From Streptomyces aureus (GTDB lineage Bacteria > Actinomycetota > Actinomycetes > Streptomycetales > Streptomycetaceae): a stretch of DNA of 64,000 nt. Made by a program: the position numbers and the translations under genes. Position 1 is the stretch's first letter, and each line of letters starts with the position of its first letter. The stretch is from positions 42,475 to 106,474 of the forward strand of contig NZ_JNZD01000029.1 of NCBI RefSeq assembly GCF_000725495.1, written 5' to 3'. Below, one piece after another: positions 29,663 through 36,739 of the stretch. The notes below the pieces were generated by a model that worked only from the letters and a program-made list of their open reading frames with translations, ran no database searches and had not been told where the DNA came from.

Positions 29663-30715
29663 TCACGCGGGAGCGAGCAGCTCCGCGTGGTGGCGGGCGG
29701 CGCCCAGCGGGTGCGCCCGCAGCTTGCCCTTGAGCTCGTTGAAGCCGTACTCGGCGAACAGCGGGTTCGACGGGTCGGCGGTGACGCCGGGCGCGCCGGA
29801 CGCGTGCGGGAAGGGCAGCGGCTCGATGCGGGCGTCGAGGCGCGGGTTGTAGAAGAACGGCACCGAGAACCGCTCGGTGGCGCCCGCCGGGCTCACCACC
29901 CGGTGGTTGGTCGCCACGAGGTACCCGTTCGTGGCGACCTCCAGGAGCTCGCCCAGGTTGACCACGAAGGCGCCCGGCAGCGGCGGCACGTCGTGGAAGC
30001 GGCCGTCCTCGCGCTCCACCTGGAGACCACCGATCCGGTCCTGGAGCAGCAGCGTCAGGAAGCCGTAGTCCTTGTGCGCCCCCACGCCCTGTCCGGCGCC
30101 GTCGTCGGAGCTTCCCGGATAGCGCACGAGCTTCAGATGCGGATGCGCGTGCTCGCCGAAGACCTGGTCGTAGAAGCCGGCGGGAGCCCCGATGGCCGTG
30201 AGCAGTTCGCGCAGCAGCCGGGCCGCGACCTCGCTCAGCAGCTCCATCCAGGTCAGCGCGGCGGTCCGCAGCTCGGGCAGCGCGGCCGGCCACTGGTTCG
30301 GGCCCTGGAGCCACCAGTACGCGGGCTCGCCCGGGCGCGGCGGACGTGCGGGGCGCTCGGCGCCTATGTCGAGCTGGTCGCGCCAGTCCCGGCTGCCGCC
30401 GGTGCGTTCATCACCCGTTCGGGTGTATCCGCGGAAGTGCGGTGAGCCGGTGTTGTCCAGGGCCAGCCGGTCGGCCTCGGGAAGTGCGAAGAACCGGTGC
30501 ATGGCCCGCAGCAGGGCGGCGGTCTCGGCCTCGGTGACTCCGTGCCCGACGAGCTGGAAGAAGCCCACGTCGTGGGCGGCGCCGTGGAGCTGCGCGTGCA
30601 GCAGCGCCCGGTCCCGGGGACCGCGGTCGGCCGCCGAGAGGTCGATGATCGGGAGCTGACGGTACGAGGGGAGCTGCCCGTTCGGGGCAGGCGTGGAAGA
30701 CGTGTTCGTCGTCAT
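29663..30715 (-). CDS. isopenicillin N synthase-like 2-oxoglutarate/Fe(II) oxygenase
   Basis: 350 residues. The DIOX_N domain begins LPIIDLSAADRGPRDRALL and the 2OG-Fe(II) core has HKDYGFLTLLLQD (His-x-Asp iron ligands), VNLGELLEVATNG, TNHRV (distal His) followed by RFSVPFFYNP (2OG-binding Arg-x-Ser). The family includes ACC oxidase, flavonoid and gibberellin oxidases and bacterial dioxygenases; the substrate is unknown. No strong ribosome site precedes ATG 30715. Upstream lies an RHVDF-type leader peptide gene, so sulfur- or amino-acid-dependent control is plausible. Confidence 0.88.
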   Translation of the reverse strand: MTTNTSSTPAPNGQLPSYRQLPIIDLSAADRGPRDRALLHAQLHGAAHDVGFFQLVGHGVTEAETAALLRAMHRFFALPEADRLALDNTGSPHFRGYTRTGDERTGGSRDWRDQLDIGAERPARPPRPGEPAYWWLQGPNQWPAALPELRTAALTWMELLSEVAARLLRELLTAIGAPAGFYDQVFGEHAHPHLKLVRYPGSSDDGAGQGVGAHKDYGFLTLLLQDRIGGLQVEREDGRFHDVPPLPGAFVVNLGELLEVATNGYLVATNHRVVSPAGATERFSVPFFYNPRLDARIEPLPFPHASGAPGVTADPSNPLFAEYGFNELKGKLRAHPLGAARHHAELLAPA

Positions 30716-30817
30716 GGGATGCGTCCGCGGGGTGTACGGGTACCCGGACGGCCGCCAGGGGTGGGGCGGGGTCCACGGGTGCCGGGTGAAGGAAGGGGGC
30801 GGTGCGAGAGGGCCGGG

Positions 30818-30895
30818 TCAGGCGGAGCGCCGACAGCCCATGCTCGTGACGCGCAGGAAATCCACGTGGCGGCGTCGGACGAGCATCGGAAGCAT
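30818..30895 (-). CDS. RHVDF-type putative leader peptide upstream of the oxygenase
   Basis: 25-residue frame starting MLPMLVRRRHVDFLRV and ending MGCRRSA, with ATG at 30895 or 30886. The RRRHVDFLRV core followed by a single Cys-Arg matches the actinobacterial class of short putative leader peptides (RHVDLxRxSSALC type) found ahead of metabolic, often sulfur-related, operons. It lies 102 bp before the oxygenase start on the same strand, as expected for an attenuator. Ribosome pausing at the Cys/Arg codons near the end is the likely signal. Confidence 0.7.
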   Translation of the reverse strand: MLPMLVRRRHVDFLRVTSMGCRRSA

Positions 30896-31024
30896 GGCCA
30901 CAGCGTACTGCGGCCTTCGCGATAGCCCTGTGACCCGGGTCACTCCGGGGTCTTCCGTCCGGGCGGAGGGGGAGTGGCCGGGGCGGAGCGGTCCGCCGGG
31001 CGCGGGGGCCGGTGAACGCAGACG

Positions 31025-31093
31025 ACCCGTGAGCTCGGGTCCCTCTGCCTTGCGGCGACGGGGCCGGCCGGACGCACCGGCGAGCTCACGGGT
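31025..31093. repeat. 13-bp perfect inverted repeat, long-range stem
   Basis: ACCCGTGAGCTCG (31025-31037) and CGAGCTCACGGGT (31081-31093) are exact reverse complements with 43 bases between. The spacer is GC-rich and can fold further. Function unknown; it could be a structured leader or terminator. Confidence 0.7.
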
Positions 31094-31175
31094 CGGGTGA
31101 CTGCGTTGGATTGGGCCGGCTGCATGCGCTTCGCGCATGCCGGTCCGGCGCCGAACCGAGTTCGACAACGGGCCG

Positions 31176-31214
31176 TCAGCCCGCAGCCACCTCGTATGTC
31201 CGGGTTTCCGTCAT
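31176..31214 (-). CDS. 12-codon mini-ORF with strong ribosome site
   Basis: ATG 31214 to TGA 31178-31176 encodes MTETRTYEVAAG. GAGGAGGTGG ends about 9 bases before the ATG, stronger than for most genes in the window. It lies upstream of, and on the same strand as, the RHVDF leader and oxygenase. Real translation is unproven. Confidence 0.35.
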   Translation of the reverse strand: MTETRTYEVAAG

Positions 31215-31294
31215 GAGCCGAACCACCTCCTCTCCTACGTGGGGAGAACTCTAGGAGCACCTCCCGCGGGCCTCAACCGATTTATCGCGAGGCG

Positions 31295-31327
31295 CCCTGA
31301 AGGGGCCCTGAAGGGGCCCTGAAGGGG
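31295..31327. repeat. three tandem 11-bp near-palindromes
   Basis: CCCTGAAGGGG at 31295-31305, 31306-31316 and 31317-31327. Each contains CCCT-GA-AGGG, and the 11-bp period places all copies on one face of the helix. Confidence 0.75.
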
Positions 31328-31525
31328 CCTGGAGCGGGCCCGGAACAGACACGGAACGGGCCCGGAGCAGGGGTTCCCGGGGCGCGTGGTGCGGAAATCC
31401 GGAGTGCAGGGATTTCCCTCGTTCTTCGGGGAACGAGGTGTGGGCTGGGTCACGTTCGAGTTGAATGGTGACGACTGAGTGAACTGTCGCGTCGTGCACA
31501 CGGACGCAGCCTGCAGGGGGTCCAG

Positions 31526-32917
31526 GTGAGTGCTTCCCGGCGTAGTGGGACCACCGACGAGCTCGGGCCCGGCGAGCCCGGGCGGGACGGCTCGGATCTG
31601 CTGGCCGCGCTCCTGGACGGCATGGACGCGGCCCTGTGCGCCTTCGACGCCGACGGCGTCCTCACCCACTGGAACCGCGAGGCCGAGCGCATCCTCGGGT
31701 GGACCGCCGCCGAGGCCGTGGGGCGGCGCGGATTCGCCGGCTGGGCCGTGCGCACCGCGGACGCCGAGGAGGTCGAGGGCCGGCTCATGTCCGCCATGGA
31801 GGCCCCCGGCCGCCAGGTGCACGAGTTCGCGCTGCTCACCAAGGAGGGCGGCCGGGTGCTCGTGCGCACCCAGTCCGCCGCCGTGCGCGGCCCGGACGGC
31901 AAGCCCGCCGGGGTGTACTGCGCCTTCAGCGAGGTGCACACGCAGATCGACCTCGAACGGTCCATCGCGCTGAGCGAGGCGCTCTTCCAGGACGCCGGCT
32001 GGGGCGTGGTGCTCGTCGACGCCGACCTGCGGCCCGCCGTGGTCAACACGCACGCCGCCCAGGCCTTCGGGACGACGCCCGGCTCCGTCCTCGGCCGGCC
32101 GCTGGGCGACCTGCTCTGGACGGGCGTCGAGGAGCTGGAGAGCGCCCTCACCCACGTCCTGTCCGAAGGCGCGCCGCCGGCCCCCGCGGACATGTGGGTG
32201 GGCGTGCGCGCGCCGGACGGCGACCGGCGGCGGTGCTGGCTCAGCGGCTTCGTGCGGCTCGCCTCGCCGCTCTCCGAGGAACCCGTGCCGCTCGGCGTCG
32301 GCTGGCTCTTCCAGGACGTGACGGAGGCCAAGACGACCGAGCAGGAGGCGGCGATGCTGCGCTTCCGCGCCAACCAGCTCCACCGCGCCGCGCGCGCCGC
32401 CGCCGAGTGCGAGAACCCGGGCGAGGCCGCCGCCGTCCACCTCGACTTCGCCCTCGCGGGCTTCGCCGACCACGCCCTGGTCGACCGGGTGGCCCGGACC
32501 GGATCGACGGACGAGCAGGCGCCGCTGCGGCTCGTGCGGACGGTCGCCACCCCCACCGGGGCGCCCGGACCGAGCCACCTCACCGGCAGGGCCGGACTGC
32601 CGCTGCGCTACGCGGAGGGCCACCCGGCGCTCCAGTGCGTGGAACGCGCCGGTTCGGTACGGGCCGACGCGGCCGCCGCCGACCCCGAGCAGGCGCGCGA
32701 GTGGGCCCTGGCCCGCCAGTGGCCCCGGGACTCCGTGCACGCCCTGTGCGCCGTGCTGCGCAGCCGCGGGCGGACGCTGGGCGTCGTCACCTTCCTGCGC
32801 GCCGCGGGCCGCAGCCGGTTCGAGCGCACGGACGCGATGTACGCGGAGGACGTGGCCGTACGCATCGCGATGGCCCTGGACCTGGAGGAGCTGGAGGAGC
32901 TCGCGAAGAAGCCCTGA
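31526..32917 (+). CDS. PAS-PAS-GAF sensory protein without an output domain
   Basis: 463 residues. PAS1 is at about 25-140 (LDGMDAALCAFDADGVLTHW, NREAERILGWTAAEAVG) and PAS2 at about 150-275 (DAGWGVVLVDADLRPAVVNT, WLFQDVTEAKTTEQEA). A GAF-like domain fills about 290-455 (RDSVHALCAVLRSRGRTLGVVTFLRA). Streptomyces proteins of this build usually end in a PP2C phosphatase; here the chain stops at EELEELAKKP right after GAF, so the output module is absent. It may modulate a partner by heterodimerisation. Start GTG 31526 has AGGGGG upstream. Confidence 0.82.
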   Translation: MSASRRSGTTDELGPGEPGRDGSDLLAALLDGMDAALCAFDADGVLTHWNREAERILGWTAAEAVGRRGFAGWAVRTADAEEVEGRLMSAMEAPGRQVHEFALLTKEGGRVLVRTQSAAVRGPDGKPAGVYCAFSEVHTQIDLERSIALSEALFQDAGWGVVLVDADLRPAVVNTHAAQAFGTTPGSVLGRPLGDLLWTGVEELESALTHVLSEGAPPAPADMWVGVRAPDGDRRRCWLSGFVRLASPLSEEPVPLGVGWLFQDVTEAKTTEQEAAMLRFRANQLHRAARAAAECENPGEAAAVHLDFALAGFADHALVDRVARTGSTDEQAPLRLVRTVATPTGAPGPSHLTGRAGLPLRYAEGHPALQCVERAGSVRADAAAADPEQAREWALARQWPRDSVHALCAVLRSRGRTLGVVTFLRAAGRSRFERTDAMYAEDVAVRIAMALDLEELEELAKKP

Positions 32918-32996
32918 GGCGGCTCCCCTGCCGGGACGCCGACCGGAGAGCCCCGGGAGGGCGCGCCGGTCCCGGCGCCGGTAGGGCACGCCGGTC

Positions 32997-33752
32997 TCAG
33001 CGCCGGTAGAAGATCCGGTCCCCGTACTCCGTCATGACCCGGCCGTTCCACTCGTGGCCGCCGTCCACGTTGCCCGAGCGGAGCAGCGGCGGTTCGATGC
33101 CGCGGTCCGCGAGGGCGCCCGCCGCGGTGGCCATGACGGCCTGGAGGAGGGCCGAGGTGACGACCGTCGAGGCGGGGGCGAAGGGGGCCTCGATGGAGTC
33201 CAGGGTGAGCTCCGCGTCGCCGATCGGGATGCGCGAGTCCAGGACGACGTCGCAGTGGTCCTTGAGGTAGGTGCCCGACACGTGCCGCGAGGTCGTCTCG
33301 TCGGCGTAGGCGACGGAGGTGACGCCGATGACCTTCACCCCCAGGGCGCGGGCGCTCATGGCCATCTCCACCGGGAGCGCGTTGCGCCCGGAGAGCGAGA
33401 TGATCACCAGCAGGTCGCCGGAGCGCAGCGGGCTGCAGTCGAGGACCGCGCTCGCCAGACCGTCGACCCGCTCCAGGGCGGAGCCGAGCGTCGCGGGCAT
33501 GACGTCGACGCCCACGACCCCGGGCACGGTGAGCAGGTTCATCAGGGCGAGGCCGCCCGCGCGGTAGACGATGTCCTGGGCCGCGAGCGAGGAGTGCCCG
33601 GCGCCGAAGGCGAAGAGCCGGCCGCCCTCGACCACGGTGTCGGCGATCAGGTTCCCGGCCGCCTCGATCTCCCCGGAGTCCTCGTCCCGCACCCGCCGCA
33701 GCAGGCCGATCGCGGCGTCGAAGAACTGCCCGGCCAGCTTGCTGTCGCTCAT
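32997..33752 (-). CDS. SIS-domain sugar-phosphate isomerase/binding protein (UPF0309-like)
   Basis: 251-residue single SIS domain. The phosphate-binding features are FAFGAGHSSLAAQDIVYRAGG and IISLSGRNALPVEMAM, which match the UPF0309/SIS group; such proteins isomerise or bind phosphosugars. The C-terminal AELTLDSIEAPFAPASTVVT and RSGNVDGGHEWNGRVM blocks are typical of the actinobacterial orthologue beside dmdR1. Start ATG 33752. It is divergent from dmdR1 and convergent with the PAS gene. Confidence 0.85.
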   Translation of the reverse strand: MSDSKLAGQFFDAAIGLLRRVRDEDSGEIEAAGNLIADTVVEGGRLFAFGAGHSSLAAQDIVYRAGGLALMNLLTVPGVVGVDVMPATLGSALERVDGLASAVLDCSPLRSGDLLVIISLSGRNALPVEMAMSARALGVKVIGVTSVAYADETTSRHVSGTYLKDHCDVVLDSRIPIGDAELTLDSIEAPFAPASTVVTSALLQAVMATAAGALADRGIEPPLLRSGNVDGGHEWNGRVMTEYGDRIFYRR

Positions 33753-34068
33753 CGGCGAAGCCCCTTAGAAGTCTCGTCGGCGTGCACATCCCGTGGTGTC
33801 GCGGATCACGTTGCGGTCTGGACCACTGCCCTGTCAATACGGCTTCCCGGGACGCTCCGGGGGCGCCGGCAGGGTGTGGGCGGGGCGCGGGCCGGGGCGC
33901 GCGGAGGGCGGACGGGCGCCGTGTCCGCCGGGATCGCGGGGAGATCGACGGCAAGGGGTTCGACCGGCGAGGCACGGTTGTCAGTGCTATGCGTCAGAAT
34001 TGAGTCCAGGGCCAGCGCACACGCCGGTGGGCCATCGAGTCTCCGGCAGAGCTAATCGAGGGGCACGA

Positions 34069-34761
34069 ATGTCCGGACTGATCGACACCACGGAGATGTA
34101 TCTCCGCACCATCCTCGAGCTGGAGGAGGAAGGCGTCGTCCCCATGCGCGCCCGGATCGCGGAGCGGCTCGACCAGAGCGGCCCGACGGTGAGCCAGACG
34201 GTGGCGCGGATGGAGCGCGACGGTCTGGTGGCGGTGGCGAGCGACCGGCATCTGGAGCTCACGGACGAGGGGCGCCGGCTGGCCACGCGCGTGATGCGCA
34301 AGCACCGGCTCGCCGAGTGTCTGCTCGTCGACGTCATCGGCCTGGAGTGGGAGCAGGTGCACGCCGAGGCCTGCCGCTGGGAGCACGTGATGAGCGAGGC
34401 GGTGGAGCGGCGGGTGCTGGAGCTGCTGCGCCACCCGACCGAGTCGCCGTACGGGAACCCGATCCCGGGCCTGGAGGAGCTGGGCGAGAAGGACGGCGCG
34501 GACCCGTTCCTGGACGAGGGCATGGTGTCCCTGTCCGAGCTGGACCCGGGTCTGGACGGCAAGACCGTGGTCGTCCGCCGGATCGGCGAGCCGATCCAGA
34601 CGGACGCCCAGCTGATGTACACGCTGCGGCGGGCGGGCGTGCAGCCCGGTTCCGTGGTCAGCGTGACCGAGTCGGCCGGCGGGGTCCTCGTCGGCAGCGG
34701 CGGCGAGGCCGCGGAGCTGGAGGCGGACGTTGCCTCTCATGTGTTCGTGGCCAAGCGCTGA
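34069..34761 (+). CDS. dmdR1: DtxR/IdeR-family iron-dependent repressor DmdR1
   Basis: 230 residues. The N-terminal winged HTH (MRARIAERLDQSGPTVSQTV) binds iron boxes. Every DtxR metal ligand falls at the canonical number: Met10, Cys102, Glu105, His106 (primary site) and His79, Glu83, His98 (ancillary site). A C-terminal SH3-like FeoA domain follows. It represses siderophore and iron-uptake genes when Fe(II) is loaded. Position next to the SIS gene matches S. coelicolor dmdR1, where an antisense gene (adm) is reported. Start ATG 34069 follows GAGGGG. No 19-bp iron box was seen in this window, so its targets lie elsewhere. Confidence 0.95.
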   Translation: MSGLIDTTEMYLRTILELEEEGVVPMRARIAERLDQSGPTVSQTVARMERDGLVAVASDRHLELTDEGRRLATRVMRKHRLAECLLVDVIGLEWEQVHAEACRWEHVMSEAVERRVLELLRHPTESPYGNPIPGLEELGEKDGADPFLDEGMVSLSELDPGLDGKTVVVRRIGEPIQTDAQLMYTLRRAGVQPGSVVSVTESAGGVLVGSGGEAAELEADVASHVFVAKR

Positions 34762-35620
34762 CCGGGCCCACGGGCCCGTCTTCCGCCGTACCGCCGGTGG
34801 CGGCGCGGCGATGTCCGGACGGCCGGCCACCGGGCTCCCGGTGTCCGGACCCCCGGCCTCCGCACGTCCGGTGATCGAGCCTCCGGTATCCGGTCCTCCG
34901 GTATTTCCGGTTCCGGATCCCGGCCTGTCGTCCGTCCGCGCTTCCGGTACCCGCGAGGGGCAGCTTCCGGGCGCCGGCCGAGGGGCCGGCACCCGCTGAC
35001 CTCCTCGTCGGCGTCCGGGAGCACGCCGGACACCGTCGGACCCACCCGTCCGGAACCGCCGACGGCCTGTCAACTGCTGTGACTGCAGGGGCAGTTGTGA
35101 TGTCTTCGCGACCTTCCGCAATCCAAGATTCAGTGTGCCGAATCGCAGCGCCGGGACCGTTTGCGTGCGAGGCTGTCGCGTGAGGCATATGACCTGAGGG
35201 CTCTTGACCGTGTCCGAGAGCGATGGTGCACGGTCGGGGAGGGGCGTGAGGATGTGCCGCAGATGCGGAGAGGGCCCCGGCGCCTTCCGGCGCCGGGGCC
35301 TGTCCTCCCCTGTGCTGACCCGGAGCCCCGAGCTCCCAGGGTCATTCCCTTCGGACCGTTTTCCCCGAGCGGTCCGCCTCCCGCTGAAGATCTCCCCCGG
35401 GCGACGGCGGTCAATCCTGGTGGGCGGTCACTCGAACGAGGGGTGTTGCGGCCGGAAAGGCCATCTTCGAAACCCCATTCGATAACGTGACGATGTGGCG
35501 GGAGGACGCGACGGGCACCGACCGGTGCGGCGGTGACAGCGGCAGGAAGCGGTACGGGTGGACCGGCCGGGAAGAGTGGGAGCGGCCCGGTCCGAGCGAG
35601 CTAGGGGGGTGCCATTACCG
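34762..35620. other. 859-bp gap between dmdR1 and the hydrolase
   Basis: No convincing sense gene. 34800-34960 is a GTCCGG/CCTCCGGT-rich degenerate repeat. CAACTGC-N13-GCAGTTG (35071-35097) is an inverted repeat in less GC-rich DNA, and a perfect 12-bp stem-loop lies at 35273-35300. Long minus-strand frames run through dmdR1 into this gap (see findings). The stretch 35071-35300 could carry a small RNA, but no promoter stands out. Confidence 0.5.
35273..35300. terminator. 12-bp perfect hairpin, probable terminator
   Basis: GGCCCCGGCGCC-TTCC-GGCGCCGGGGCC with no T run. It is 510 bp after dmdR1, so it ends either a long dmdR1 3' UTR or an unrecognised transcript. Confidence 0.55.
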
Positions 35621-36487
35621 ATGGTGCGGCGCATCGACGTGACGGGGGCGGGCGGTGTACGCCTCGCTGCCTGGGAGTACGCCGATCCCCCCGAGAACGG
35701 CCGGCCGAGGGCGTCCGAGGCGCCCGGGGTGCTGTTATTGCACGGCCTCATGGGCCGCGCCTCGCACTGGGACTCCACCGCCCGCTGGCTCTCCGAGCGG
35801 CACCGCGCCGTCGCCCTCGACCAGCGCGGTCACGGCCAAAGCGACAAGGCCCCGGAGGCCGAGTACACCCGTGAGGCCTACGTCGAGGACGCGGAGGCCG
35901 CCCTCGACCAGCTGGGTCTCGGACCGGCCGTCGTCGTCGGCCACGCGATGGGCGCACTGACCGGCTGGCAGCTCGCCGCCAAGCGCCCCGATCTCGTCCG
36001 CGCCCTGATCATCTGCGACATGCGCGCCTCGGCGCTCGGCGCCGCCTCCCAGCGTGAGTGGGAGGACTGGTTCAAGGCCTGGCCCGTCCCCTTCGCCACC
36101 CTCGCCGACGCCCGCGAGTGGTTCGGCGAGGACGACCCCTGGGTGGAGCGCCGCAACCCCTCCCGCGGAGAGTTCTACGCCGAGGTCATGCACGAAACCC
36201 CCGACGGCTGGCGGCCCGTCTTCGAACCGGAGCAGATGCTCAAGTCCCGCCAGACCTGGGTGTACGACGCCCACTGGGAGGAGCTCGCCCAGGTGAGGTG
36301 CCCCGCCCTGGTCGTCCGCGGCCTGGACGGCGAGCTCGGCCGGGCGGAGTCCCAGGAGATGGTCCGCGTCCTGCCCCGCGGGCAGTACGCCGAGGTCGCC
36401 GACGCCGGCCACCTCGTGCACTACGACCGCCCCGAGGCCTGGCGCGCCGCGATCGAGCCCTTCCTGGACGGCGTCCTCACGAGCTAG
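35621..36487 (+). CDS. alpha/beta hydrolase with a TTA codon
   Basis: 288 residues. The oxyanion motif is HGLMGRASHWD. The nucleophile elbow reads GHAMGA: alanine stands where the catalytic Ser of G-x-S-x-G is expected. A late Asp (VRGLDGELG) and His (AGHLVHYDRPE) are in the usual places. So the fold is certain but classical esterase activity is doubtful. Codon 39 (35735-35737) is TTA, the rare bldA codon, in the strand before the oxyanion loop. Start ATG 35621 follows GGGGGTG; GTG 35609 is an in-frame alternative. The gene is monocistronic. Confidence 0.85.
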   Translation: MVRRIDVTGAGGVRLAAWEYADPPENGRPRASEAPGVLLLHGLMGRASHWDSTARWLSERHRAVALDQRGHGQSDKAPEAEYTREAYVEDAEAALDQLGLGPAVVVGHAMGALTGWQLAAKRPDLVRALIICDMRASALGAASQREWEDWFKAWPVPFATLADAREWFGEDDPWVERRNPSRGEFYAEVMHETPDGWRPVFEPEQMLKSRQTWVYDAHWEELAQVRCPALVVRGLDGELGRAESQEMVRVLPRGQYAEVADAGHLVHYDRPEAWRAAIEPFLDGVLTS

Positions 36488-36739
36488 GACCGTTCGCGCT
36501 CCGCTCGCCCGGGGACCGGCCGGCGTTCCTGCGGCGGCGTGGGACCGGAATTCCTGGTTCCGTACCGAGATGTGACACCGGCCGTCGTCACAAGATGATC
36601 ACGAACCTTCATAGGATCTTCATCTTCCGTTTGTGCGCCGAGTCAAATGACACCGGCGGTACGGCGCGCCGTCTCGGCCGCTCAGCCGACATCCCAGGAG
36701 ACGCGCGCCGTCACGCCGTCCGAACGCCGCACCGCCCGC

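Larger units (their letters stand above)
30896..31525. other. 630-bp divergent control region between oxygenase leader and PAS gene
   Basis: No ordinary gene. From left to right: a 13-bp inverted repeat (31025-31093), a GCATGCGC-TTC-GCGCATGC hairpin (31122-31140), a 12-codon minus-strand mini-ORF with a strong ribosome site (31176-31214), three 11-bp repeats (31295-31327), inverted repeat GGAAATCC-N9-GGATTTCC (31393-31417) and hairpin CCTCGTTC-N6-GAACGAGG (31417-31438). The first three probably belong to the oxygenase leader RNA, the last two to the PAS gene promoter region. Confidence 0.55.

Noticed and set aside
31430..31456. ECF sigma-E-like promoter (GGAAC ... CGTT) before the PAS gene
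   Set aside because: Spacer is 18 bases, too long, and GGAAC lies inside a hairpin arm.
34800..34960. CRISPR-like repeats (CCGGTNTCCGG)
   Set aside because: Units are short, irregular and without constant spacers; this is simple degenerate repetition.
35455..35486. WhiG-type promoter (GAAA ... TTCGATAA) before the hydrolase
   Set aside because: Spacer is 19 bases instead of about 15 and the -10 deviates, so it is not supported.
36571..36592. TGTGAC-N10-GTCACA as a Crp-type site
   Set aside because: Crp sites have a 6-base centre between TGTGA and TCACA; this spacing is wrong and the site lies between convergent genes.
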